Below are positions 17,078 to 24,678 of a stretch of 38,584 nt of DNA, piece after piece. The notes below the pieces were generated by a model that did no database searches, was not told the DNA's origin, and saw only the letters and a list, made by a program, of their open reading frames with translations. Position 1 is the stretch's first letter, and each line of letters starts with the position of its first letter. A program made the translations under genes and the position numbers. Source of the DNA: Mycolicibacterium septicum DSM 44393 (lineage in GTDB: Bacteria > Actinomycetota > Actinomycetes > Mycobacteriales > Mycobacteriaceae); assembly GCF_000455325.1 (NCBI RefSeq), contig NZ_HG322951.1, positions 1,260,534-1,299,117 of the forward strand. The letters are read 5' to 3'.

Positions 17078-18085
17078 GTGAGTGGTAAACGTCCGACACT
17101 GGCAGATGTGGCCAGCCGCGCCGGCACTTCGACGGCGGTGGTGAGTTATGTGCTCAACAACGGCCCGCGGCCGGTGTCAGAATTATTGCGGGCCAAGGTG
17201 ATCAGTGCGATCGACGAGTTGAACTACCGGCCCGATGTACGGGCCAGGGCGCTGCGCCGGTCGCGGCGATGGCGGCAGATCGGACTGTTGGTCCCCGACC
17301 TCACGCTGCCGCTGTTCGGTGAGTTCGTGGGGCGGATCGAGATCGAAGCCCGGGCACGCGACCACCTGACATTGATCGGTAACACCGGCTACGACCCCGA
17401 GCGTGAACTTGAGTTCGCGGCCGCGTTCGCCGAAGTCGGTGTCGACGGACTGCTGGTGGTCGGTGCGGCGAACGCCCCCGGAACGGCGAATTTGTGTCGG
17501 CAGGAACGTATTCCGGTGGTGTGGATGCACAACATCCGCGGTGACGTGGAAGCCGACATCGTCGGGGTGGATCACGTGAATGCCGGCGCACTCGTCGCCC
17601 GACACCTGCTGGATGTCCATGACTGCCGCGACATCGCATTCGTCGGCGGTTTCACCGAGGACGACGTTCATCACGGTGACCGCGAAACCGTGCAACAGCG
17701 GTTCGAGGGCGTCGCCTCCGTCGTGGGTCAGGATCTCCCGCTCATCCGGACCGATCTCACCCCGTCCGGCGCATACGACGCGGTCGGAGAGTTTCTGCGT
17801 CGCGTCGAACACGTCCCGCGCGCGTTCGTGGTGGGCACCTATGGTCAGTCGGCCGCCGCGATCCGGGCGATCGGCGATGCGGGGCTGCGGGTGCCCGGCG
17901 ACATCGGGGTGGTCGGTTTCGACGGCAGCGCCGTCGATTACGGGCAGGTGCGGCTCACCGCGGTGCAACAACCCGTCGATGCCTTGGCGCGCCAGGCGCT
18001 CGGCCTGTTGCTCGGGGATGCCCCGGTTGCCGGGGAGGGGCTGACGCCCGTGCTGCGGGTGGGGGAGACCTGCGGGTGCGGGTGA
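17078..18085 (+). CDS. LacI-family transcriptional regulator
   Basis: About 335 residues. The N-terminal HTH reads PTLADVASRAGTSTAVVSYV followed by a hinge with LNYRPDVRARAL, exactly the LacI/GalR pattern in which VSYVLN corresponds to the recognition helix. The remainder is a periplasmic-binding-like sensor: IGLLVPDLTLPLFGEFVGRI, DGLLVVGAAN, VGVDHVNAGALVARHLL and GVVGFDGSAVDYGQ. The GTG at 17078 was chosen because the HTH begins a few residues later; earlier in-frame starts only add sequence without a domain. It is divergent from the sulfotransferase/ABC operon with a palindromic site between them, so it probably represses that operon until an organosulfur or sugar-like inducer binds. The effector is unknown. 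Confidence 0.9.
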   Translation: MSGKRPTLADVASRAGTSTAVVSYVLNNGPRPVSELLRAKVISAIDELNYRPDVRARALRRSRRWRQIGLLVPDLTLPLFGEFVGRIEIEARARDHLTLIGNTGYDPERELEFAAAFAEVGVDGLLVVGAANAPGTANLCRQERIPVVWMHNIRGDVEADIVGVDHVNAGALVARHLLDVHDCRDIAFVGGFTEDDVHHGDRETVQQRFEGVASVVGQDLPLIRTDLTPSGAYDAVGEFLRRVEHVPRAFVVGTYGQSAAAIRAIGDAGLRVPGDIGVVGFDGSAVDYGQVRLTAVQQPVDALARQALGLLLGDAPVAGEGLTPVLRVGETCGCG

Positions 18086-18139
18086 GCCAAGGCTCAGTAG
18101 TAACAGCAGTACCGCCACGACGGCGTATATGCGATCTGA

Positions 18140-18169
18140 AAACGTGGTACCACAGGCGGTACCACGTTT
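18140..18169. terminator. Bidirectional terminator-like hairpin between convergent genes
   Basis: AAACGTGGTACC and GGTACCACGTTT form a perfect 12-bp inverted repeat around the six-base loop ACAGGC. A runs on the left and T runs on the right suit termination in both directions. It lies between the convergent LacI and TetR genes. It is also symmetrical enough to be a protein-binding site, but position favours termination. Confidence 0.65.
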
Positions 18170-18206
18170 CTACATTGCGTATTCGACGCGTTGTCGATGG
18201 TTGCCA

Positions 18207-18833
18207 CTAGCCGGTATCTGGAAGCAGTCCCCGTAGCGCGGTCGCGGCCAGCCGGCGTGCGTGTTCCTCAGTGAGGGCGCAATGGCCGGTCATGCGCCGG
18301 AAGATGAGTGGGCCGAACAGGATGTCGATGACATCGTCGATCGCGATGTCGGCGTCGGCGTCGCCGCGGTCCACCCCGCGCTGCCATAGCTCGGTGATCG
18401 CGGCGCGGCGGCCGTTGAGGAAGTACTCACGAAAATACGCTGCGCCGCTCGCATCCTCGACACAGGCCGCGAGCAACTGAGCGAACACCTGACCGCGGGC
18501 ACTGGCGTAGAACGCCGAGACGCGCACCACCTGCTCGGTGAGATCTCCTGTGGTGCTGCCGGTGTCAGGAAGCGGCAGTGCTTCGGCCATCATGGTGCCG
18601 AATGCCTCGGCCGCGACGGCGGTACGCGACGGCCAGTGCTTGTACAGCGTGGCCTTGCTGGCGCCGGACCGCGCCGCGATCGCGTCCATGGTGGCCGACG
18701 GGAATCCGCCCTCGTCGAGCAGTTCGGCGGTTGCAATCAGGATCGCCTGGTGGATGCGGTCGCTGCGCGCGCCGGTGGGGCGGACGAAATCCTCGCCCGC
18801 CCCACCGACTGCAGTCTCAGCTCGCGGCGACAT
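18207..18833 (-). CDS. TetR-family transcriptional regulator
   Basis: About 208 residues. The HTH reads ILIATAELLDEGGFPSATMD, then AIAARSGASKATLYKHWPSR, the standard TetR DNA-binding domain, at about residues 25-70. The C-terminal part is helical with a TetR_C-like stretch LLAACVEDASGAAYFREYF. The ATG at 18833 overlaps the end of the upstream SDR gene by 17 bases; a GTG at 18860 is also possible. It is co-transcribed with that SDR and probably represses both from the AACTG...CAGTT site at 19693-19708. The inducer is unknown, plausibly the SDR substrate. Confidence 0.9.
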   Translation of the reverse strand: MSPRAETAVGGAGEDFVRPTGARSDRIHQAILIATAELLDEGGFPSATMDAIAARSGASKATLYKHWPSRTAVAAEAFGTMMAEALPLPDTGSTTGDLTEQVVRVSAFYASARGQVFAQLLAACVEDASGAAYFREYFLNGRRAAITELWQRGVDRGDADADIAIDDVIDILFGPLIFRRMTGHCALTEEHARRLAATALRGLLPDTG

Positions 18834-19662
18834 CGTCGAAATCCGTTGATTCCGAGACACTTCGCCATTGTGCGAGCTCGTTCTGGACGTGGGCGATCTT
18901 GCCCTCGACTGCCGCGATGGTGTCGTTGCCCAGCAGGAGGCGCAGCGGCGGCTGTGACGCTTCGACGACGTCGATGATGGCCTTGGCGGCCTTCACCGGG
19001 TCGCCGGGCTGATCGTGATTGCGTTCCCCCGCGGCGACGCGCATCTGGCCGGCGGGGCCGTCGGCGTAGTCGTCGATGACATTGCGCTGGGTCTGCAGGC
19101 TCGACGAGTCGAGGAAGTCGGTGCGGAAGTAGCCGGGCTCGACGACCATGACGTGCACGCCCAGCGGTTGCAGTTCGGCGTGCAGTGCCTCGGAGAGTGC
19201 TTCGACGGCGAACTTGGTCGACGCGTAGACACCCCACCCGGGCGAGCCGACGAATCCGCCGACCGAGGAGATGTTGACGATGGTGCCCGACCGCTGGGCC
19301 CGCAGCACCGGGGTGACGGCACGGGTGACGGTCAGCAGCCCGAAGACGTTCGTCTCATAGACCGCCCGCACCTCGACGTCGGTGGCTTCTTCGACGGCGC
19401 CGAGCAGGCCGCGCCCGGCATTGTTGATCAGTACGTCGATGCGGCCGAAGCGATCGACCGCGGCCTGTGCGGCCTGTCGCGCCTGCTCCTCGTTGGTGAC
19501 GTCCAGGGCCACGGCGAGCACGTTGTCGTTCTCGCCCAGTGCGGTGGTGACGGCGGCGGCATCGCGTGCGGTGGCGACGACCTGATGACCGCGGGCGAGT
19601 GCGTCGCGGGCGATCTGCAATCCGAATCCGCGGGAAGCTCCGGTGATGAACCAAACGCTCAT
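18817..19662 (-). CDS. Short-chain dehydrogenase/reductase
   Basis: A 281-residue classical SDR. The nucleotide-binding motif TGASRGFG is at 7-14 and NNAG follows DVLI. The active site is Tyr146 and Lys150 in YASTK, with the catalytic Ser in NISSVGG. ATARD after the second strand suggests NADP(H) preference. The length and the PGYFRTDF segment match the group of SDRs annotated as generic oxidoreductases in mycobacteria. The ATG at 19662 follows AGGTGG. It is transcribed with the TetR gene downstream and divergent from the luxE-like operon. The substrate cannot be read from sequence. Confidence 0.92.
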   Translation of the reverse strand: MSVWFITGASRGFGLQIARDALARGHQVVATARDAAAVTTALGENDNVLAVALDVTNEEQARQAAQAAVDRFGRIDVLINNAGRGLLGAVEEATDVEVRAVYETNVFGLLTVTRAVTPVLRAQRSGTIVNISSVGGFVGSPGWGVYASTKFAVEALSEALHAELQPLGVHVMVVEPGYFRTDFLDSSSLQTQRNVIDDYADGPAGQMRVAAGERNHDQPGDPVKAAKAIIDVVEASQPPLRLLLGNDTIAAVEGKIAHVQNELAQWRSVSESTDFDDVAAS

Positions 19663-19692
19663 GTCTTTGACCACCTGTTCTCTGTCTATCTG

Positions 19693-19708
19693 AACTGTAC
19701 GTCCAGTT
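19693..19708. promoter_or_regulatory. TetR-type operator candidate upstream of the SDR/tetR pair
   Basis: AACTGTACGTCCAGTT is a near-perfect 16-base palindrome; only the sixth and eleventh positions break symmetry. It lies 31 bases before the SDR ATG, where a repressor would block transcription. Binding by the TetR encoded at 18207-18833 is inferred. Confidence 0.6.
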
Positions 19709-19742
19709 TAGTTATGCCGATGGTCCATGCAACGGAGTCGTT

Positions 19743-19759
19743 CGCGGAGGTATTCCGCG
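19743..19759. promoter_or_regulatory. Short inverted repeat in the SDR/luxE divergent spacer
   Basis: CGCGGA-GGTAT-TCCGCG is a 6-bp inverted repeat with a five-base centre. It lies between the two divergent operons. It could be an operator or a leader hairpin; no further support is visible. Confidence 0.3.
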
Positions 19760-19766
19760 GACTATT

Positions 19767-19804
19767 AATTGCATAACAATGCACGCTTGCATTGAACTGC
19801 AATT
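19767..19804. promoter_or_regulatory. Extended inverted repeat upstream of the luxE-like operon
   Basis: The left arm AATTGCATAACAATGCA and right arm TGCATTGAACTGCAATT pair at 14 of 17 positions around CGCT. The paired blocks are AATTGCA/TGCAATT and CAATGCA/TGCATTG. Unlike the surroundings it is A/T-rich. It ends 18 bases before the luxE-like ATG, in the promoter or leader. It is probably a binding site, perhaps for the TetR encoded at the end of this operon. Confidence 0.55.
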
Positions 19805-19822
19805 GATGCGTACGGTCATGCC

Positions 19823-21268
19823 ATGACGACACAGCAGTCGGCGCCCCCGGATCGGCGCACGGTGGAAGAGTTCATGGATGACCCGATCGGATACTTCGGG
19901 GAGTCGCTGACGCGGATGCACAGCGTGCCGCGCGCGGAGCTCGAAGAACTGCAGCGGCAGGCGATGGCGATCAGGTTCGGGCAGCACCGTCGCAGCATCG
20001 AGATCGTGCGCAAGCTCGCGGACCGGCTCGGCGTCGACGAGCTGCATCGGTTCGACGACGTCGTCCCGCTGCTGTTGCCGCACACCGCGTACAAGTCGTA
20101 TCCCGCGGTGTTGGTCGACAACAAGCGCTTCGACCTGCTGACCCATTGGCTGGGCAAGCTGACCAGCTATGACCTGTCGGGGGTCGACACCCAGGGCTGC
20201 ACGGGGATCGACGACTGGATCGAGCGGCTCGATCGGCAGACGCCGCTGGAGGTGATCACCTCCAGCGGGACCACCGGCACGCTGTCGATCATCCCCAAGG
20301 ACAAGCAGGGTGCTCGCGAGGGCATGATCCTGTGGAAGATCTGCCTGTTCCAGACCTTCGGTACCGAACCGACTGCCGCGGAACTCAATCCGAAGGTCGA
20401 GGTGATCTGGCCGAACTTCGCCAGCGGCAAGCTCGGCCACCTGCGTATCGCCGACATGATCAAGGGTGGGTTCACCGGCGGCGACGAGACCAAGTTCCAT
20501 GCCCTCTATCCAGAGGCGGTCGACACCGACCTGATGTTCCTCGCCTCGAAGATGCGTGCGGCGGCGTCGCGCGGTGAACTGGACCGGCTGGTGATCGACC
20601 CGGCGCTGTCCGCGCGTAAGGACGAGTTCATCGCGATGCAGGCGCGCCAGCCCGAGGACCTGGACAAGTTCTTCACCACGATCACCGAGAAGCTGGCCGG
20701 TAGGCGGGTTTTCATGATCGGCACCTACAACCTGATGTACGACGTGGCCAAAGCCGGCCTGGATCGCGGCATCTCCGGCGTCTTCGCCACGGACTCGGCG
20801 ATCCTCACCGGCGGCGGCATGAAAGGCTTCGTGCTTCCGGACGACTACATGGACGTGATCCGGCGGTTCCTCGGGGTCGAGCGCATCCAGGAGGGCTACG
20901 GCTTTTCCGAGCAGAGCGCATTTCACTGGGGGTGCAGCGAGGGGCGCTATCACGTGCAGCCGTGGGTGATTCCCTTCGTTCTCGACCCGGAGACCAGCGA
21001 GCCGCTGCCTCGCACCGGGCGGCAGACCGGACGGGCGGCGGTGTACGACCTTCTCCTCAAGGCGCATTGGGGCGGCGCGATCTCCGGCGACGAGGTGACG
21101 ATCGACTGGGACCTGAAATGCCCGTGCGGCCAGACCAGCGTCGCCTTCGAGCACGACATCATCCGCTACAGCGAGAAACAGGGCGTCGACGATGACCGGA
21201 TCACGTGTGCGGCCACCCATGAAGTCCACAACGAGGCGGTCAACTTCATGAAGGCGTTCGAATCATGA
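19823..21268 (+). CDS. LuxE-like acyl-protein synthetase / acyl-activating enzyme
   Basis: A 481-residue protein of the LuxE/ANL group. The ATP-binding loop is TSSGTTGTLSIIPKDK (Thr146 onward), and a later adenylate-forming-type segment reads VERIQEGYGFSEQSAFHWGC. Near the C-terminus is KCPCG with Cys433 and Cys435; LuxE proteins carry the acyl group on a C-terminal cysteine, so one of these may be the acceptor. It is longer than luminous-bacterial LuxE (about 370 residues). Its stop overlaps the luxC-like start (ATGA), so the two products are probably made together and may form a complex. It would activate a fatty or other carboxylic acid as an acyl-adenylate. The acyl substrate is unknown. 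Confidence 0.82.
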   Translation: MTTQQSAPPDRRTVEEFMDDPIGYFGESLTRMHSVPRAELEELQRQAMAIRFGQHRRSIEIVRKLADRLGVDELHRFDDVVPLLLPHTAYKSYPAVLVDNKRFDLLTHWLGKLTSYDLSGVDTQGCTGIDDWIERLDRQTPLEVITSSGTTGTLSIIPKDKQGAREGMILWKICLFQTFGTEPTAAELNPKVEVIWPNFASGKLGHLRIADMIKGGFTGGDETKFHALYPEAVDTDLMFLASKMRAAASRGELDRLVIDPALSARKDEFIAMQARQPEDLDKFFTTITEKLAGRRVFMIGTYNLMYDVAKAGLDRGISGVFATDSAILTGGGMKGFVLPDDYMDVIRRFLGVERIQEGYGFSEQSAFHWGCSEGRYHVQPWVIPFVLDPETSEPLPRTGRQTGRAAVYDLLLKAHWGGAISGDEVTIDWDLKCPCGQTSVAFEHDIIRYSEKQGVDDDRITCAATHEVHNEAVNFMKAFES

Positions 21269-22737
21269 GTGCCGCCTATGCCGTTCCCCTCGTCCTGCGC
21301 GGCGAGCTCATCACCGATGATCTGGTGTCGTTCGGAACACGCAGCGGTGCGGCGGAATTCGAGGCTCCGGACATGTACCGCATCGTGGATCGGCTGCCGT
21401 TGTCCAGCCCGGCGCAGATGGCCGACCTGTACGAGCTGAGTTTCGACGAGATCCTTGATGTCCTGGAGGCTCTCGGCGACGCCTTGGCCTTCGACACCAA
21501 TCCCCATCTGCAGCAGGCGTATGAGGCGGCACTGGTGGCCAATGTCCTGCCGGCCCGGATGCTGGAGAACAGCTACCGCGTTCTGCAGCCCCTGTTTTCC
21601 CGGCCGAACGTGTTGGAGGTGGCCGACAGTGAGGTCGGCCTGGATTACCTCAACGGGTGGGTGCCGCGCCGGCTGGCCGACGGCCGCGAGGTTCGGGTGC
21701 GCGCCTTCGGCGCCCGTACAGTGCACATCCCGGCCGGCAATGGGGGACTGGTTTCGGCGGTGACGGTCCTGCGGTCGGTGATCACCCGCTCCGATGCGAT
21801 CATCAAGGCGCCGTCGAATGATCCGCTCACCGCGGTCGCCATCGCACGGACGCTGGCCGAGGTGGCCCCCGGCCATCCCATCACCAGACATCTTTCGGTC
21901 GGCTACTGGAAAGGCGGCGACGTCGAGGTCGAGGAGGCCCTGTACCGGCCCGAGCACATCGAAAAGATCGTCGCGTGGGGCGGTTTGGCGTCGGTCAAGC
22001 ACGTCACCCGCTACATCCAGCCCGGGCTGGAACTGATCTCGCTCGACCCCAAACGCAGCGCGACCATCATCGGGGGTGAGGCGTTCGCCGACGAGACGAC
22101 AATGCGTGAGGTGGCCCGGGCGGCGGCGGTCGACATCGGCGTCGCCAATCAGGAGGGCTGTGCGAATGCCCGGGTGATCTACGTCTTGAGCGGAACCGAC
22201 GAGGCCGGTGTCGACACGGCGAACCGCTTCGGCGAGATGATCTACCAGGAACTGACCGCGCTGCCCGAGTTCGTCAGCACCGCACCGCGGTATCCGAACC
22301 GCGACCTGCTCGAGTATGTGGAGTCGTCGCGGTTGACCGAGGACTTCTACCGGGTGTTCGGTGGCCGAAACCGTGAGGGCGCGATCATCGTGTCGCAGTT
22401 CGACTCCCAGGTGGACTACTCGTCGATGCTGTCCGGGCGGGTGGCCAACGTGGTGCCGGTCGACAGCATCGACAAGGTCACCGAAGCCGTCAACTCCTAC
22501 ACCCAGACGATCGGCATCTACCCGGAGTCACTGAAGCGGCGACTGCGCGACACCCTCGGACTGTTCGGTGCGCAGCGGCTAACCACCCTGGGGTATGCCT
22601 GCAGCGTGCCCATCGCCGCACCGCAGGACGGTATCGAACCGATCCGGCGGATGTGCAAATGGATCGTCGAGGAATCGTGCGACCCTGATGCGGTGACCCC
22701 GCTGTGGCGCCTGGCCGCGGCAGGCAGAGAGGCATAG
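21265..22737 (+). CDS. LuxC-like acyl-CoA/acyl-protein reductase
   Basis: A 490-residue protein matching the LuxC family (about 480 residues), which belongs to the aldehyde dehydrogenase superfamily. The catalytic cysteine is Cys299 in NQEGCANARV, as in LuxC. HIPAGNGGLVSAV and IIKAPSNDPLTAVAIART are typical nucleotide-binding segments. It reduces a thioester, handed over by the LuxE partner or from CoA, to an aldehyde with NADPH. The ATG overlaps the luxE stop by four bases, and the stop is directly abutted by the next SDR start. No luxAB luciferase or luxD thioesterase is nearby, so the aldehyde is presumably a metabolic intermediate. That role is inferred. Confidence 0.9.
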   Translation: MSAAYAVPLVLRGELITDDLVSFGTRSGAAEFEAPDMYRIVDRLPLSSPAQMADLYELSFDEILDVLEALGDALAFDTNPHLQQAYEAALVANVLPARMLENSYRVLQPLFSRPNVLEVADSEVGLDYLNGWVPRRLADGREVRVRAFGARTVHIPAGNGGLVSAVTVLRSVITRSDAIIKAPSNDPLTAVAIARTLAEVAPGHPITRHLSVGYWKGGDVEVEEALYRPEHIEKIVAWGGLASVKHVTRYIQPGLELISLDPKRSATIIGGEAFADETTMREVARAAAVDIGVANQEGCANARVIYVLSGTDEAGVDTANRFGEMIYQELTALPEFVSTAPRYPNRDLLEYVESSRLTEDFYRVFGGRNREGAIIVSQFDSQVDYSSMLSGRVANVVPVDSIDKVTEAVNSYTQTIGIYPESLKRRLRDTLGLFGAQRLTTLGYACSVPIAAPQDGIEPIRRMCKWIVEESCDPDAVTPLWRLAAAGREA

Positions 22738-23670
22738 ATGTCTGTACCGACCGCACCCACCGCCCTCGACATGGTCGACGGGATCGATCTGGGCGGCAAG
22801 ACGTGTGTGATCACCGGGGCCACTTCAGGACTCGGCCGTGAGTCGGCGCTGGCCCTGGCCGTGGCCGGTGCCCATGTGGTGCTGGCCGCACGCAGCCCTG
22901 AGGCGTTGACCGAGTCCGCGGATCGGATCCGCTCCGAGGCGCCGGGGGCGCGAGTCTCCACGGCCCGGCTGGACCTGGCCTCGCTGGCCGGTGTCCGGGC
23001 CGGCGCCGAGTCGATCAGCAGGATCGCCCCGGTCATCGATGTCCTGATGAACAACGCCGGCGTCATGTTCACCCCATTCGGCCGCACCGCCGACGGATTC
23101 GAAATGCAGTTCGGGACAAATCATCTCGGCCATTTCGAACTGACCCGCCTGCTCACGCCGCAGCTGTCGGCCGCCGACGGGGCCCGGGTGGTGATCCTGT
23201 CCTCGGACGGCCACACGATGGCCGACGTCGACCTCGACGATCCCAACTGGGAGCGGCGAAGCTACGACAAGTTCCTCGCCTATGGGGCGTCGAAAACCGC
23301 GAACATCCTGCACATGGTCGAACTCGACCGGCGGCTCGGCGGCCACGGGGTACGCGCCTGTTGCGTGCACCCGGGCGTCGTCGCCACCTCGCTGGCCCGG
23401 CACATGACCCGCGACGACTTCGCGGCGCTCAACGACATCACGCCCGCCAGGCCGAGCGCAGGGACCGAACGTATCGACGTCCGTCACGACTTCGTGCTCC
23501 CGGACCAGGGGGCGGCGACGCAGGTGTGGGCCGCGGTGAGCCCGGAGCTGGCCGGGGTCGGCTCGGTGTACCTGGCGGACTGCCGGATCCGGCCCGAGCT
23601 CGTTCCGTACGCGGTCGATCCGGACCGGGCGGCCCAGCTGTGGGACCTGTCGGAATCCCTGTGCAGCTGA
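22738..23670 (+). CDS. Short-chain dehydrogenase (retinol dehydrogenase/WWOX-like)
   Basis: A 310-residue SDR whose ATG immediately follows the luxC-like stop codon. It carries TGATSGLG (26-33), AARSPEAL, MNNAGVM, LSSDGH with the catalytic Ser, and YGASKTAN with Tyr182 and Lys186. It resembles the retinol dehydrogenase/WWOX type, which often handles lipophilic aldehydes, alcohols or ketones. With LuxE- and LuxC-like enzymes upstream, it could reduce the aldehyde to an alcohol or act on the acid precursor. That coupling is an inference from the operon. Confidence 0.9.
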   Translation: MSVPTAPTALDMVDGIDLGGKTCVITGATSGLGRESALALAVAGAHVVLAARSPEALTESADRIRSEAPGARVSTARLDLASLAGVRAGAESISRIAPVIDVLMNNAGVMFTPFGRTADGFEMQFGTNHLGHFELTRLLTPQLSAADGARVVILSSDGHTMADVDLDDPNWERRSYDKFLAYGASKTANILHMVELDRRLGGHGVRACCVHPGVVATSLARHMTRDDFAALNDITPARPSAGTERIDVRHDFVLPDQGAATQVWAAVSPELAGVGSVYLADCRIRPELVPYAVDPDRAAQLWDLSESLCS

Positions 23671-23705
23671 CCGGTTTTGCCGGGCCATCGGTAAGGTCGG
23701 TGGCC

Positions 23706-24281
23706 ATGGATCGAACGCAGCGGCGCAAACAGGAAGTGCGCGAGCGCATACTGCAGGCCGCATTCGATCTGTTCCTGTCGCAGGGCGTCGACGCCACCAA
23801 GATCGAGGACATCTGCGAGCGGGCCGACGTTGCGAACCGGACCTTCTTCAACCACTTCGCCACCCGGCAGGACATGCTGGCCGCGCTGGCCGAGCAGCGG
23901 TTGCTCAACCTGCAGGAGGTGTTGCGCGACCGGTCGGGCGAGCCGGTGCCTGCGCGACTCATCGGGCTCTTCGACGACATCGCCGGCACGCTGACCCGGT
24001 CCGGCGACACCTACCGCGAACTGATCGGGGCGATGTTCGCCACCACCGGGTTGCGGCTGCCGCGGGGCTACGGGCTGCACCAGACGTTCGTCGAATTGAT
24101 CGAGGACGGTGTCGCGCGGGGCGAGGTCACGCGTAAACACGATCCGCGCACCCTGGCCGACATCATCGTCGGCGCGTTGGTCGGCGGCGTCATCAGTTGG
24201 ACCACCGAGGAGAGCTACTCGCTCGACGCCGGCCTGCACGACCTGGCCGTTGCGCTGGTGGACCTGCTGCAGGCGGGCTGA
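23706..24281 (+). CDS. TetR-family transcriptional regulator
   Basis: A 191-residue TetR-type repressor. The HTH region reads ILQAAFDLFLSQGVDATKIE, then DICERADVANRTFFNHFATR, at about residues 14-55. The C-terminal half is helical with a TetR_C pattern. The ATG at 23706 precedes MDRTQRRKQEVRERI, the usual basic lead-in; upstream in-frame sequence belongs to the SDR read in another frame. It lies 35 bases after the SDR stop and is probably the last gene of the lux-like operon. It likely controls that operon through the inverted repeats at 19743-19804, and may respond to an acyl or aldehyde ligand. Confidence 0.9.
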   Translation: MDRTQRRKQEVRERILQAAFDLFLSQGVDATKIEDICERADVANRTFFNHFATRQDMLAALAEQRLLNLQEVLRDRSGEPVPARLIGLFDDIAGTLTRSGDTYRELIGAMFATTGLRLPRGYGLHQTFVELIEDGVARGEVTRKHDPRTLADIIVGALVGGVISWTTEESYSLDAGLHDLAVALVDLLQAG

Positions 24282-24297
24282 GGCGGCGTACCCGACG

Positions 24298-24510
24298 TCA
24301 GTCGACGCCGAGCATCACCTCGGTCGACTTGACCAGGACCGTCGCCGCGGTGCCCGGCGCGAGACCCAGTTCCTCGACGGCTTCCTTCGTGATGGAGGCC
24401 GTGACGATCTGGTCACCGCCGTCGAGCTTGACCTTCACGGTCGCCATGACGGCGCCGATCGTGACCTCGGTGACCGTGCCGGTGAGCTGGTTACGGGTGG
24501 ACAGACGCAT
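24298..24510 (-). CDS. Molbindin-type TOBE domain protein (molybdenum-pterin-binding)
   Basis: A 70-residue single TOBE/Mop domain: LTGTVTEVTIGAVMATVKVK, VTASITKEAVEELGLAPGT and ATVLVKSTEVMLGVD. Such molbindins form oligomers that store or buffer molybdate or tungstate in the cytoplasm. The ATG at 24510 has a strong GGAGGT seven bases upstream; a longer frame to 24582 lacks one. It is convergent with the TetR gene, 16 bases away, and divergent from the ureohydrolase gene. No molybdate transporter is nearby. Confidence 0.9.
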   Translation of the reverse strand: MRLSTRNQLTGTVTEVTIGAVMATVKVKLDGGDQIVTASITKEAVEELGLAPGTAATVLVKSTEVMLGVD

Positions 24511-24606
24511 CGCGGACCTCCGTCGATCAGTGGCTGACGTGCGGCTCTGACGATAGGCGCTTGTGCGATTGCTCAAAGGCACTCGTCAGTGTTTGGGCAT
24601 TATCTG

Positions 24607-24657
24607 CTCGCTACGGGTGTGCACCGGGAGTGATGCTGACTGTCAACACCCGGCGAG
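24607..24657 (+). promoter_or_regulatory. Leader hairpin upstream of the ureohydrolase gene
   Basis: CTCGC-TA-CGGGTGT pairs with ACACCCG-GCGAG, giving 12 base pairs with a two-base bulge and a 25-base loop. The structure ends 21 bases before the ATG. The loop contains TGACTGTCA, a partly symmetrical stretch. It does not match the guanidine-I, -II or -III riboswitch patterns as I know them. It could be a regulatory leader or an operator. Confidence 0.4.
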
Positions 24658-24678
24658 TCGAAAGGCTGGAAACCACAG

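Noticed and set aside
18083..18096. TGAGCC-AA-GGCTCA palindrome at the end of the LacI gene
   Set aside because: The loop would be only two bases and it overlaps the stop codon; the better hairpin 45 bases on explains termination.
19712..21229. 505-codon minus-strand open frame opposite the luxE-like gene
   Set aside because: Arg/His/Asp-rich translation without domain character, antisense to a well-supported gene.
24511..24606. Possible additional small gene between the molbindin and the ureohydrolase
   Set aside because: No frame with a credible ribosome binding site and start was seen; the stretch is best read as divergent promoter region.
24607..24657. Known guanidine riboswitch before the ureohydrolase
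   Set aside because: The conserved segments of the guanidine-I, -II and -III classes, as I know them, are not present; kept only as an unassigned leader hairpin.
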